Positions 1-8,083 of a stretch of DNA of 64,000 nucleotides are shown piece by piece (position 1 is the stretch's first letter; every line of letters starts with the position of its first letter). The position numbers and the translations under genes were made by a program. The DNA comes from Rhizobium skierniewicense (GTDB taxonomy: Bacteria > Pseudomonadota > Alphaproteobacteria > Rhizobiales > Rhizobiaceae): positions 62,001-126,000 of the forward strand of contig NZ_JACIDV010000002.1 in the NCBI RefSeq assembly GCF_014196515.1. The letters are read 5' to 3'. Below the pieces are notes generated by a model. It was given only the letters and a program-made list of their open reading frames with translations, did not search any database and had not been told where the DNA came from.

Positions 1-45
1 CATGATCCGGAACGCTTCAAAAGCGCGGATTTGCATGAGGCCGGT

Positions 46-366
46 ATGAGCAACGTGCTGGCACAGATTGACGCTAGCCTCGACGAGCGACGGATTGAGG
101 TCGATCAACTGCTCGCTGATGAAGAAACGCGCCTGAACGACGCTCGCAACAAGAACAGCGACGCCATTCTGGCGCTGGAGGATGACTTGACCAAGGCTCG
201 AACCACCGCCGAAAACGAAATTCTCAGGATCAACGGTGAAGTTTCAGCGGCTCGCGATGCTGCAACGGCTGAAATCACCAAGATCAATGCCGATCTTGCC
301 GCGAAAAAGGCGGAGGCCGAGCTCGCAAACAAGGCTGAGAAGCCGCTCAAAAACAAGGCTGAATAA
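46..366 (+). CDS. Coiled-coil phage protein, possibly 5'-truncated
   Basis: I do not recognise this protein. It is about 106 residues, strongly charged, rich in Ala, Glu and Lys, and predicted by eye to be one long coiled coil with heptad spacing. It lies directly upstream of the head-tail connector gene, with 2 bases between them, so it is probably part of the head module. The ATG at 46 has a GAGG five bases upstream, but the same frame is open to the left edge of the window. The real start could therefore be outside, and this could be the C-terminal part of a longer structural protein. Confidence 0.55.
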   Translation: MSNVLAQIDASLDERRIEVDQLLADEETRLNDARNKNSDAILALEDDLTKARTTAENEILRINGEVSAARDAATAEITKINADLAAKKAEAELANKAEKPLKNKAE

Positions 367-368
367 AT

Positions 369-950
369 ATGCATCGTCCAGTCCTTTTGACAGCGCCTGC
401 CATTCTTCCGGTTTCGGTTGAAGACGTGAAGAAGGCGCTCCGGATCGACAGTTCCGATGATGATTCCACGCTTGAGAATCTAGTCCAGGGTGCGGTTGAT
501 CATTATGAGGGCTGGACGGGCATACTTGGTATTTGCCTTGTTGAGCAGGAGTGGCGGCAACGCTTTGATTGTTTCGCCCAGCATATGTTCCTGCCGCTCG
601 GGCCTGTCCGATCAGTTTCGGAAGTCTCCTGGATTGACGCGGCCGGCAATCCCTCACTGGTTTCACCAGTTAGTTACACTCTTGAAACAGATGCCGGCGG
701 TCGAACCTGTGTCCGGCTCGCGAATGCTTTTGCCCGCCCCTCGGGATTGGCTGAAAGCGGCGCTGTGTCCATCACATATAAGGCGGGTTGGCCAGTCGTT
801 GACGGCAAGTCGACCATCCCACGGGATCTTTGGACTGCGATTATAGCCCGCGTTCAGATTGGCTACGAGCAGGGCGCGACGGATGCCAGCATGCCGCTGA
901 AAACGATGGAAGACGCGCTCATCTCCAAATGGCGCAGGATCTCGATATAG
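369..950 (+). CDS. Head-tail connector protein (phiE125 gp8 / HK97 gp6-like)
   Basis: The protein has 193 residues. The family forms the ring under the portal in siphoviruses and gene transfer agents and joins the capsid to the tail. The N-terminal part (about residues 14 to 50) reads VSVEDVKKALRIDSSDDD followed by an amphipathic helix, the usual start of gp6-like connectors. The C-terminal half has the typical IPRDLWTAI helix. It is the first clear gene of an ordered head-tail run on the plus strand, followed by adaptor, gp10-like and DUF3168 genes, which supports the call. The family is recognised by pattern and gene order, not by a search. Confidence 0.8.
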   Translation: MHRPVLLTAPAILPVSVEDVKKALRIDSSDDDSTLENLVQGAVDHYEGWTGILGICLVEQEWRQRFDCFAQHMFLPLGPVRSVSEVSWIDAAGNPSLVSPVSYTLETDAGGRTCVRLANAFARPSGLAESGAVSITYKAGWPVVDGKSTIPRDLWTAIIARVQIGYEQGATDASMPLKTMEDALISKWRRISI

Positions 951-959
951 GAGGCGGCT

Positions 960-1151
960 ATGGCCCGTGTGAAATTCACTCAAGACTTTGACTACAAGCC
1001 CACCAGTCAATCCACAACGGCCTACTTGGCAGGATGGGAAGGCACTGTGAAGCGAGAGTGCGCAGAGCAGGCGATTGACGCTGGCAAGGCTGAATGGGCC
1101 GGTAAAGACGCGGAGGCGCAGCGCGATGGCGAAACCCAGATCAGCGGGTGA
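960..1151 (+). CDS. Small phage protein, unknown function
   Basis: This 63-residue protein is not recognised. It has a good ribosome site (AGGAGG, five bases before the ATG) and lies between the connector and the head closure gene, overlapping the latter by 26 bases. That tight packing argues that it is translated. Sequence features are a charged C-terminal half and no cysteines or membrane segment. Short proteins of this kind are often found at this place in rhizobial siphoprophages. Confidence 0.6.
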   Translation: MARVKFTQDFDYKPTSQSTTAYLAGWEGTVKRECAEQAIDAGKAEWAGKDAEAQRDGETQISG

Positions 1152-1476
1152 TCTCTTCCATAGCGTTGCTTTTGACCAGCGCGAAGGAATTGACCGAGGC
1201 GATGGCGTGACCGTGGGGCAGTGGATTGAGAAATTCAAGGTCAGAGCCGGGTTTGTTCATTTGCGCGGCGGCGAAAGCGTCTTGGCTGACCGCCTTCAAG
1301 GCCAGCATACGCAGGTCATATTTGTTCGCTCTTCCCCGGAGACGCGGCAGATCAATACGGATTGGCGAGTGAGGAACGTTCGCACCGGCGTCGAATACAA
1401 CATTCGGGATATCACCCCGACTGACGACAGGCACTGGCTGGACTTCCTCTGTCAGAGTGGCGTGGCAACCGGATGA
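1126..1476 (+). CDS. Phage head closure / head-tail adaptor protein (SPP1 gp16-like)
   Basis: This protein of about 116 residues has the small beta-barrel pattern of head-tail adaptors: a short N-terminal extension, then VAFDQREGIDRGDG, a QWIE strand, and the C-terminal WRVRNVRTGVEYNIRDI segment typical of the family. Such proteins close the portal-connector channel after DNA packaging and dock the tail. I chose the ATG at 1126 because GGAGG lies nine bases upstream; an upstream TTG at 1075 would make an unlikely long overlap. The stop overlaps the next ATG (ATGA), so the two are translationally coupled. Confidence 0.75.
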   Translation: MAKPRSAGDLFHSVAFDQREGIDRGDGVTVGQWIEKFKVRAGFVHLRGGESVLADRLQGQHTQVIFVRSSPETRQINTDWRVRNVRTGVEYNIRDITPTDDRHWLDFLCQSGVATG

Positions 1477-1937
1477 CGAAAATCCAGAACCTCGATCGCC
1501 TGAAGCGCAAGCTGGCGAAGCTGCCACAGGTCGCAAAGCAGATGATCCGTCAGCAGATGGAAAATACCGCTGAAGAGATCGTCACGATGATGAAAAACCT
1601 TGTGGCTGTCGATGATGGAAGGCTGCGGGACAGCATCGGTTGGACGTGGGGTAAAGCTCCAAAGGGCTCGATCACCTTGGCTTCGGTGAAATCCACCGGC
1701 GCGGATGGTCTGACGCTCACGATCTATGCCGGCAACAGCGAAGCATACTACGCCCGTTGGGTCGAGTTCGGCACGGCGCGCCATGAAAATGGTGGGCTTT
1801 TCGCGGGCTCTATCCACCCCGGCACCACCGCTCAACCATTCTTCTATGTGTCGTGGCGCGCCAACAAGCGTCGCGCTGTTCGTGCGGTGTCCAAGGCAAC
1901 CAGAGACGCAGCTAAGAAAGTGGCAGCCGGATCATGA
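1473..1937 (+). CDS. HK97 gp10 family tail completion protein
   Basis: This 154-residue protein has an N-terminal helix (residues 5 to 35), then VDDGRLRDSIGW and the signature YYARWVEFGTARH around residues 92 to 104, followed by AQPFF. These are the hallmark motifs of the HK97 gp10 / phage tail completion family, which acts at the head-tail joint. It is coupled to the genes on both sides by ATGA overlaps. A second, diverged gp10-like protein lies in the other element of this window (54240 to 54644). Confidence 0.85.
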   Translation: MTKIQNLDRLKRKLAKLPQVAKQMIRQQMENTAEEIVTMMKNLVAVDDGRLRDSIGWTWGKAPKGSITLASVKSTGADGLTLTIYAGNSEAYYARWVEFGTARHENGGLFAGSIHPGTTAQPFFYVSWRANKRRAVRAVSKATRDAAKKVAAGS

Positions 1938-2356
1938 CGCAAGATGCAGCACACGAATTACAGGTGGCGATCGTCAACGCGCTCAAAGCCAGCGCTGATA
2001 TTGTCGCTCTGGTCGGCAACCGCATCTATGACCGCGTGCCGACGCAAGACGGCAAGATTACTGCCACTTTCCCTTACATCTCGTTCGGGCCGGTGCAGGA
2101 CTTGCCGGAAGACGCTGAGTGCATCGAAGCGTCCGAGCTCATAATCCCGTTAGATGCCTGGTCCCGTGATCCCGGCTTCATGGAAGGCCGTAAGATCGCA
2201 AAGGCCATCAAGAGAGCGCTGGACGATCAGAGCCTGCCTCTGGCCGACAACGCCCTTGTCTACTTCGAGTTCGACGGGCGGCGCGATCTGCGCGCACCAG
2301 ACGGCTTGACCACCCAGATTGTCAGCACATTCCGTGCTGGCATCGAACACCACTAA
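1934..2356 (+). CDS. DUF3168 family tail terminator-like protein
   Basis: This 140-residue protein has the features of DUF3168 (lambda gpU / tail terminator fold): an N-terminal ELQVAIVNALKA helix, then VGNRIYDRVP and PYISFGPVQ, then a hydrophobic strand LIIPLDAWS. The family caps the tail tube and contacts the connector. Its place between the gp10-like gene (ATGA overlap) and the tail tube gene is the standard one. Confidence 0.85.
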   Translation: MTQDAAHELQVAIVNALKASADIVALVGNRIYDRVPTQDGKITATFPYISFGPVQDLPEDAECIEASELIIPLDAWSRDPGFMEGRKIAKAIKRALDDQSLPLADNALVYFEFDGRRDLRAPDGLTTQIVSTFRAGIEHH

Positions 2357-2379
2357 ACCCGCCAACACAGGAGGCCGCA

Positions 2380-2829
2380 ATGGCTCAGGCAACCACCATC
2401 AAGGGGGGCAAGATTCGTGTGCTCCTCGGCAACGATGCTGAACCCATCGTCTATTCCGCGCCATGCGGTTTCACGCAACGTTCGATCACGATCACCAAGG
2501 CATTGGAAGAGGTGAACGTTCCTGACTGCGAAGATCCTGATAAGGTCGATTGGGTAGGGCGTGATGCCACTTCTCTATCCATGGCGATTTCTGGGGAAGG
2601 CGTTCTCGCCTCTGAAAGCGTTGATGCATGGCTGGAAGGCGTTGAAAGCATCGAAAGCATTCCGGTTAAGGTCGAGTGGGAGTTTCCGGCGAAGACGATC
2701 ACTTGGACCGGTCGCATGCATATCGAAAGCATGGAAGTCGGCGCTAACAACGGTCAGCGCGCAACCAACAACGTATCGCTTCAGAGCGATGGCGAGATGG
2801 TCCGCGTCACGACGCCGGTCACGCCATAA
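2380..2829 (+). CDS. Phage major tail tube protein
   Basis: This 149-residue protein belongs by pattern to the TP901-1-like major tail protein group. It has an N-terminal GGKIRVLLG strand, the CGFTQRSITITKALEEVNVPDCEDPD segment, and a C-terminal strand TWTGRMHIESMEV. It polymerises into the tail tube around the tape measure protein. The gene has an AGGAGG ribosome site and its stop overlaps the next start. No equivalent of this gene is present in the second element (48394 to 58975). Confidence 0.85.
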   Translation: MAQATTIKGGKIRVLLGNDAEPIVYSAPCGFTQRSITITKALEEVNVPDCEDPDKVDWVGRDATSLSMAISGEGVLASESVDAWLEGVESIESIPVKVEWEFPAKTITWTGRMHIESMEVGANNGQRATNNVSLQSDGEMVRVTTPVTP

Positions 2830-3209
2830 TGCGGGACGGACGTATCGAGTTCGATTGGGCAGACGGGACGTATTCGTTCCGCCTTGCTTGGGGGCAGCTG
2901 GCAGAGCTTCAAGAGAAATGCGATGCGGGGCCGTATGTGGTCCTGCAGCGTCTGCACAGTGGCTCTTGGCGCATTGAGGATATCACCAACATTATACGCC
3001 TCGGACTGATCGGCGCTGGATTGCAGCCAGCTGCTGCGTTGAAACTCGTTCGGGCCTATGTTGAAGACCATCCACCTATGGAAAACCTCATTCCTGCCCA
3101 GGTCATTCTCTCGGCATCCCTGATGGGTGCGCCGGAGGAGAAGGTGGGGGAGGACGACGCAGCAAGTCAAACGGAAAGCAGCTTGACGAACTCCCAAACG
3201 GAAAGCTGA
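2829..3209 (+). CDS. Tail assembly chaperone, GTA gp10-like family
   Basis: This 126-residue protein starts with the typical GRIEFDWADGTYSFRLAWGQ sequence, followed by LAELQEKCDAGP and IIRLGLIGAGLQP. These are the features of the gene transfer agent gp10 family, which acts as a tail assembly chaperone for the tape measure protein. The start overlaps the tail tube stop (TAATG). The C-terminus is a low-complexity acidic tail holding two in-frame copies of the 12-base CAAACGGAAAGC (3168 and 3195). The next reading frame, coding for the second chaperone part, is already open here. Confidence 0.85.
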   Translation: MRDGRIEFDWADGTYSFRLAWGQLAELQEKCDAGPYVVLQRLHSGSWRIEDITNIIRLGLIGAGLQPAAALKLVRAYVEDHPPMENLIPAQVILSASLMGAPEEKVGEDDAASQTESSLTNSQTES

Positions 3210-3388
3210 GATTTGCTGCGCTCTACGGGACCGGCGCTGTGATCGGCTTCACACCGCAGCAGGTCAACGAGATGTCTGTGTGGCAGTTCATGGCGATGGT
3301 CGACGGATATGTCGAAGCCAACTCACCAGATGACGGCAGCCTGACGGCCAAAGAAGTTGATGAGCTTTGGGACTTTGTGCAGGCTTAA
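3182..3388 (+). CDS. Second tail assembly chaperone part (start or frameshift uncertain)
   Basis: A short open frame overlaps the end of the GTA gp10-like gene and runs to a TAA at 3386. Its product includes IGFTPQQVNEMSVWQFMAMV and a DELWDFV ending, similar to the small second chaperones (rcc01693-like) that follow GTA gp10 genes. There is no ATG near its beginning and no good ribosome site. The first plausible start is GTG at 3239, giving 49 residues. The frame is minus one relative to the upstream gene and is open from 3065, so a programmed minus-one frameshift, as in lambda G/GT, would also explain it. The coordinates give the open part after the overlap. Confidence 0.6.
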   Translation, partial: LDELPNGKLRFAALYGTGAVIGFTPQQVNEMSVWQFMAMVDGYVEANSPDDGSLTAKEVDELWDFVQA

Positions 3389-3945
3389 GATTTCCCATTG
3401 AGAAAATCGACGCACTGCTGATAGCTCTTTGAAAAACCGGCTATGACGTCGTCTTTGTCGACTTCGTTGCGATATGGCCAGTTCGTCCAAGAGAATTTGA
3501 TGACGGGGTCTTTCTTCAGAGCGTCGATAGCCTTGCGATCAAGCGAGGCGTAGTTATCGCCGTCGGCCACATAGCGTTTCCCCTCTATGAGGAAATAAGC
3601 ATTCGTCCCAGGGTATGTATCTTCGGTCACGGCAATGCCAGCCGATCCATCCTTGTAGATTCTCACAAAAACATCGCTCATATCTGTGCCGTAGGAGCTC
3701 ACTTTCTGTGTGGCGGGATCGATCCGCTTCTTTGCCAAATGCGCGCTTGTGTACTGCTTAACGTGACAGGTTTTTGTTCCTCTGGCTTCTGAGGTTTCCA
3801 TTTCAGCGGTCGAGACAGAGTTCAGCTTGGCCATCTCGCTTTGAAATTGCCGCGTCTTAATGTCTTCTACCGTGCGGTCGTAGTCTGATTGGCATCCGCA
3901 TAGAGTTGCGCCGCAAAAGACAAAAATCATCATCTTCGAAAACAT
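3385..3945 (-). CDS. Putative lipoprotein, antisense moron in the tail module
   Basis: This gene of about 186 residues runs against all neighbouring tail genes and sits between the tail chaperone and the tape measure gene, where phages usually have nothing. It starts with a lipoprotein signal (hydrophobic stretch then LCGC, lipidated Cys about residue 18), so it should be exported and lipid-anchored. The start at 3945 has GGAGGG seven bases upstream. Its stop overlaps the convergent chaperone stop. The mature part has no domain I recognise; the sequence includes a KTCHVKQ stretch and a late QQC, possibly a disulfide. Independent orientation suggests its own promoter and expression in the lysogen, for example for superinfection exclusion, but that is inference. 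Confidence 0.75.
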   Translation of the reverse strand: MFSKMMIFVFCGATLCGCQSDYDRTVEDIKTRQFQSEMAKLNSVSTAEMETSEARGTKTCHVKQYTSAHLAKKRIDPATQKVSSYGTDMSDVFVRIYKDGSAGIAVTEDTYPGTNAYFLIEGKRYVADGDNYASLDRKAIDALKKDPVIKFSWTNWPYRNEVDKDDVIAGFSKSYQQCVDFLNGKS

Positions 3946-3998
3946 AGTAATTCCCTCCAACCGCTGGTTGATGATGGAATAACAGGAATCTCGAAACT

Positions 3999-6437
3999 AT
4001 GGCAACAGATCTAGAGCGCCTTGTCGTTCAGCTTTCGGCTGACGTTAAGGGATACGAGCGCGCCATGAACAAGGCGATCGGAACCACACAGAAGCGGGCC
4101 AATGAGATTGAGCGACGTTTTGGCGCTATGAATTCCAAGGTAGAAAAGTCGTTTGCCGGAATGGGTAGCCGCATCTCGTCTTCGTTGGATAGCGCTCTGA
4201 GATCGACTGTCGCGTTGGCTGGTACTGCGCTGGGTGTCAGTGAAATCGTCAAGTATGCCGATGCCTGGACTGAGGCAGGCAACAAGATCGGCGCAGCTGC
4301 TGCGTCGGCTAGTGTGCAGGCGCGCTCGCTGAACCAACTGAAAGATGGGGCGAACGGGGCAAGAACCGCGTTCGGTGACTATGTTGACCTGTATGCGAGA
4401 TTGATCCGATCCGCATCAGGTGTGGCGCAGTCGGAGCAGGAAATCGCCACAGCAACCGACATTGTCTCTAAGGCATTCAAGGCGGGCGGCGCTTCTGCAT
4501 CAGAGCAAGCGGCAGGCATTCTGCAATTGGGTCAGGCGCTGGGCTCTGGGGTTCTCCAGGGCGATGAACTCCGGTCCTTGCGAGAGAACGCGCCGATCTT
4601 GGCTCAGGCTATTGCCGACGAATTCAAGGTTACAATCGCAGGACTGAAAGACCTCGGCGCTGAAGGGAAGCTCACATCGGAACGCGTGTTCAAAGCTATC
4701 CTGAATGCACAAAAGCCGATTGAGGCACAGTTCAAAGCGACGAACTCCACGATCTCAGATGCGATGACGCGCATCAATAACGAATTTACTGCGTATATCG
4801 GCAATGCAGATTCGTCTGCTGGCGCGACAGGCAAGCTTGTCGAGGCGCTGAATTACCTTGCTGATAACTTCAAAGAGGTCGGCAATGTCGTCATTGAGTT
4901 TGTTACCATCCTCGTCGGCGCGTTGACAGGACGCGCTCTAGTCGCTGTTGTCGCTGGCCTCGGCAATGCGGTCGTGGCACTTGGTGCATTCATCACTGCC
5001 GTCCGCACGGGCGCGCTTGTGACGGGCAGTCTTGTTGCAGCCCTCGGCCCTATAGGCGTCATAGCAGGCGCAGCAGCTGCCGCAATCTATCTATATGGTG
5101 ACGGTCTATCTTCGGCGGAGCGGGCTTCCATTGCCACAGAGGCTGCGATCAAAACCAACGCTACGGCGCTCGATGCGGCGAAAGCCTCGTCTGAGGGGTA
5201 CACTAGAGCGCTTCGCAACCAGATTGCGATGCAGTTGGAGGTGGCGAAGGCCGAGGCTGCCGCAGCGTCTTATTATGCAGATGCAGCGACGGACAGAGCT
5301 ATAGCATTCACAAGATATTCGAGGATGCTCGGCGTCGAGGCAAAGTTTGAACCTTTCGAATATGCTGCAAACGAGGCTGAAAAGGCCGTCGTCCGAACGG
5401 CAAATGCGGCCACCGCTCTGCAGATGCAGTTGGATCAGGTCGATAAGGGTCTGGGCAAATCGCCATCGGGATTCGGTAAGGGGTCGGGCGCTGCGCCAGC
5501 AGACAAGAAAAAGAAGACCCGCGAGAACGAGTACCAGCGCGAGATCGAGCAGATCACGAAGCGAACCGACGCCCTTAAGGCCGAGACGGCGGCGCAGGCT
5601 GGCCTCAATCCGCTGCTCAACGAATACGGTTTTGCGGTTGAATTTGCGCGCGCCAAGCAGGACTTGCTGACCGCAGCCCAAGAGGCTGGCATCAAGATCA
5701 CGCCAGAACTAACCGCCAGCATCGAAAGCTTGGCATCTGGATATGCCAACGCCGTTGTTGCCTCCGAAAAGCTTGCCGAAAAGCAGGACGAAATTCGTCA
5801 GCGAGCCGAAGAGGCGATGGCGACAGCGAAAGACGTGACGCGAGGTCTGATCGATGGTTTCATTGAAGGCGCGAGCGCGGCTGACCTACTTAAGGACAGC
5901 CTGAAAAAGATCGCGGACACGCTGTTGAACGATGTGCTGAACAGCATCTTCAAGGTCAATAATGCCGGCTCTGGTGGTGGATTTCTGAGCGGACTGTTTA
6001 GCCTATTCGGAGGCGGCGGATTCGCATCTCTGCCCACGACTGGTCCGGTACCAACCCCACGACCATTCTCAGACGGAGGCTACACCGGCGACGGTGGCAA
6101 ATACCAGCCTGCCGGCGTCGTGCATAAGGGCGAGTATGTCTTCGACAAGGCAGCGGTTGCTGCTGCTGGCGGTCCTGCCGCCATGGAAGCCATGCGGCGC
6201 GGTCTGAAAGGCTACGCCAACGGCGGCGCGGTCGGGGTTTCGGTGCCTTCGTTGCCGAGCATAAAGCCACAGGGGCAACAACCGGTTCAAGTCAGCTTCG
6301 CCCCTGTCTACAATGTGCAGGGAAGCGGGCCGGAGATCGCGGAGCTTCGCGCTCAGATGGCGAAGGACAGGGCTCAATTCCCAGGCATAGCAGTCAAGTC
6401 AGTTCGTGAAGCTGGAAGACGATCATCGTCACTCTGA
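3999..6437 (+). CDS. Tail tape measure protein
   Basis: This 812-residue protein sets tail length and is extruded into the host during DNA entry. The N-terminal domain (about residues 5 to 260) resembles the lambda-type tape measure N-terminal domain, including an NQLKDGANGARTAFGDYVDL region and LGSGVLQGDELRSLRENAP. A strongly hydrophobic stretch lies at about residues 295 to 367, followed by coiled coil. The C-terminal 120 residues (6075 to 6437) are nearly identical to those of the tape measure protein on the minus strand at 52274 to 54250, although the rest is different. The ATG at 3999 follows the antisense lipoprotein gene directly. Confidence 0.9.
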   Translation: MATDLERLVVQLSADVKGYERAMNKAIGTTQKRANEIERRFGAMNSKVEKSFAGMGSRISSSLDSALRSTVALAGTALGVSEIVKYADAWTEAGNKIGAAAASASVQARSLNQLKDGANGARTAFGDYVDLYARLIRSASGVAQSEQEIATATDIVSKAFKAGGASASEQAAGILQLGQALGSGVLQGDELRSLRENAPILAQAIADEFKVTIAGLKDLGAEGKLTSERVFKAILNAQKPIEAQFKATNSTISDAMTRINNEFTAYIGNADSSAGATGKLVEALNYLADNFKEVGNVVIEFVTILVGALTGRALVAVVAGLGNAVVALGAFITAVRTGALVTGSLVAALGPIGVIAGAAAAAIYLYGDGLSSAERASIATEAAIKTNATALDAAKASSEGYTRALRNQIAMQLEVAKAEAAAASYYADAATDRAIAFTRYSRMLGVEAKFEPFEYAANEAEKAVVRTANAATALQMQLDQVDKGLGKSPSGFGKGSGAAPADKKKKTRENEYQREIEQITKRTDALKAETAAQAGLNPLLNEYGFAVEFARAKQDLLTAAQEAGIKITPELTASIESLASGYANAVVASEKLAEKQDEIRQRAEEAMATAKDVTRGLIDGFIEGASAADLLKDSLKKIADTLLNDVLNSIFKVNNAGSGGGFLSGLFSLFGGGGFASLPTTGPVPTPRPFSDGGYTGDGGKYQPAGVVHKGEYVFDKAAVAAAGGPAAMEAMRRGLKGYANGGAVGVSVPSLPSIKPQGQQPVQVSFAPVYNVQGSGPEIAELRAQMAKDRAQFPGIAVKSVREAGRRSSSL

Positions 6438-6460
6438 TAGATTCGTGAGGCCCACACCAC

Positions 6461-7072
6461 ATGGCAGAAACATTACCGGTCGGCCTGAGATACGGGCCGA
6501 CCTATCCTAAACTCATGCGCTCAACCAGCGTGTCGAGATACGGCAAGCGGGCCATTTCCTTCATGGAAACCAGCGATCCGTTCTGGCAGGTGTCTATGCG
6601 GGTGGTGGCCTTGAGCAATGCCGACCGGCAGAAGCTTGAGGCATTCATTTCGCGCTGCCGCGATGGCATGGTGACAGTGCTCTATACGCCGAAGCATGTG
6701 TGTCTGCCGCAAGCCTATTGGGGCAACCCGACCGCGCCAGCCATTCTCGATACCGGTGTGTTGTCGGCAATCTCCGGCAATCAGCTAACGGTGTCCAGCG
6801 TCACCAATGGTCTGAAGCTGATGGAGGGCGACCTGATCGGATTCAGTCAGGGCGACTACAACACCATCGTTCGCGTGGTGCAGGACACCACCGCAACTGG
6901 TGGAGCAATAACCATTAAGGCCGAGCCGTTCCTGCCGTCCTACGTCACTGCTGGCGCGACTGTCGTCTTCAAGAACCCAGTCATGAATATGCGCCTGGTG
7001 CCGGACAGTTACGACTGCCCTGACGACTTCCGCCCGACGGCAACTTTCACGCTGATCGAGGTGCCGCGCTAA
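6461..7072 (+). CDS. Phage distal tail / DUF2460-like protein
   Basis: This 203-residue protein follows the tape measure gene and is coupled to the next gene (TAATG). The position is that of the distal tail protein in GTA-like phages. The N-terminal part (residues 5 to 90) has a PTYPKLMRST and DPFWQVSMRV pattern; the middle (about 95 to 165) reads like a small beta domain, and the end returns to VPDSYDCPDDFRPTATF. I infer a structural role at the tail tip; the exact family is not certain. Confidence 0.65.
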   Translation: MAETLPVGLRYGPTYPKLMRSTSVSRYGKRAISFMETSDPFWQVSMRVVALSNADRQKLEAFISRCRDGMVTVLYTPKHVCLPQAYWGNPTAPAILDTGVLSAISGNQLTVSSVTNGLKLMEGDLIGFSQGDYNTIVRVVQDTTATGGAITIKAEPFLPSYVTAGATVVFKNPVMNMRLVPDSYDCPDDFRPTATFTLIEVPR

Positions 7073-7644
7073 TGGCTTTCCCAACACGACTGCAGCAGCT
7101 GCTCAATGAGGGCAGGGTGAAGATCGGGTCTGGCGTCAAGTTTGAGTTTGGAACCGGCACATACGGGTTCTTCTCAGGTAAAGGTACGCTCGATTACAAC
7201 GGGCTGACCTACAAGGGCAATTCGATCATCGAGATTGATGAGCCTGCTTTCGCGCTCGGCACCACGGCAAATCCGGTCACGATGCGGCTGCCCGCACGAT
7301 CCGATTTCGGCCTGACGCCGGACAAGCTGCTTCTGATCGAAAACGAAGAATACAAGGGCCGTCCAGTCACGCTGTACGACTTCTATTTCGATCCCGACAA
7401 CAACGCTTTCCTGCACGCCGAGCCGACCTTCTACGGCTACGTCGATACGATCGATCACCGCGAAGAGAACGGCGATGCCTGGCTTGAGGCCAACATCGAA
7501 ACCGAAGCGATCGACAACTTCCGCGAAGGCTACCGATACGCCAGCCACGAAGACCAGCAACTGGTCTCGGCTGGCGACATGTTCTTCGAACACGCTGCGA
7601 GGCTGAAAAATGAGTTCTTCAATTTCGAGTTCAGCCCGAAGTGA
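7072..7644 (+). CDS. Phage tail hub protein (DUF2163 / GTA gp13-like)
   Basis: This 190-residue protein has a beta-rich sequence with GTGTYGFFSGKGTLDYNGL near the start and the C-terminal pattern SAGDMFFEHAARLKNEFFNF, which resembles the end of DUF2163 / gp13-type hub proteins. These form the baseplate hub between the distal tail protein and the tip. The gene overlaps its upstream neighbour at TAATG and its 3' end overlaps the GNAT gene by 35 bases. Confidence 0.65.
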   Translation: MAFPTRLQQLLNEGRVKIGSGVKFEFGTGTYGFFSGKGTLDYNGLTYKGNSIIEIDEPAFALGTTANPVTMRLPARSDFGLTPDKLLLIENEEYKGRPVTLYDFYFDPDNNAFLHAEPTFYGYVDTIDHREENGDAWLEANIETEAIDNFREGYRYASHEDQQLVSAGDMFFEHAARLKNEFFNFEFSPK

Positions 7645-8083
7645 TGTGAGGCCAGCACGAAACTCTGATGCTGGCGCAGTTGTCGACTTACTGAGGAAAA
7701 GCCACGCCGCGGCAAGATGGTCGTTTCCTTTCGACCCGGCACGGGCGCACGCGCTGTTCGTCCAGCACATGCAAAGCTCAAGGTCATGCGTGCTGGTTCT
7801 GGATGGCGATATTGGCGTGTCGGGCATACTGATGGCTGGCGTGTTCGATCATCCCTTTGGCGCTGGCCTGTGCGCAAACGAAACGGTCTGGTTCATCGCT
7901 GAGCATGCTCGCGGGCGCGGTTCTCTCACGATGCTGGACGCCTATGAGGCGTGGGCGAAAGAGCAGGGCTGTGCCGTGGTTTGCATGGCGTCACTCGCCA
8001 TCAACGATGTGTCTCGGATCTACGCCCGCCGTGGTTACGCGCCGGTGGAAACTCATTTCATGAAAGCGCTGGTGAGCGAATGA
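7610..8083 (+). CDS. GNAT family N-acetyltransferase within the tail module
   Basis: This 157-residue protein has a GNAT fold pattern: DVRPARNSDAGAVVDLL at the N-terminus, LVLDGDIGVSGILMAGVFD as the central strands, a WFIAEHARGRGSLTMLDAYE segment in place of the acetyl-CoA loop, then an AINDVSRIYARRGYAPVETH ending that is typical of the family. It overlaps the hub gene and is coupled by ATGA to the next gene, so it belongs to the late operon. Similar genes occur at this place in other alphaproteobacterial phages. The substrate is unknown; modification of a phage or host protein is possible. Confidence 0.8.
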   Translation: MSSSISSSARSDVRPARNSDAGAVVDLLRKSHAAARWSFPFDPARAHALFVQHMQSSRSCVLVLDGDIGVSGILMAGVFDHPFGAGLCANETVWFIAEHARGRGSLTMLDAYEAWAKEQGCAVVCMASLAINDVSRIYARRGYAPVETHFMKALVSE

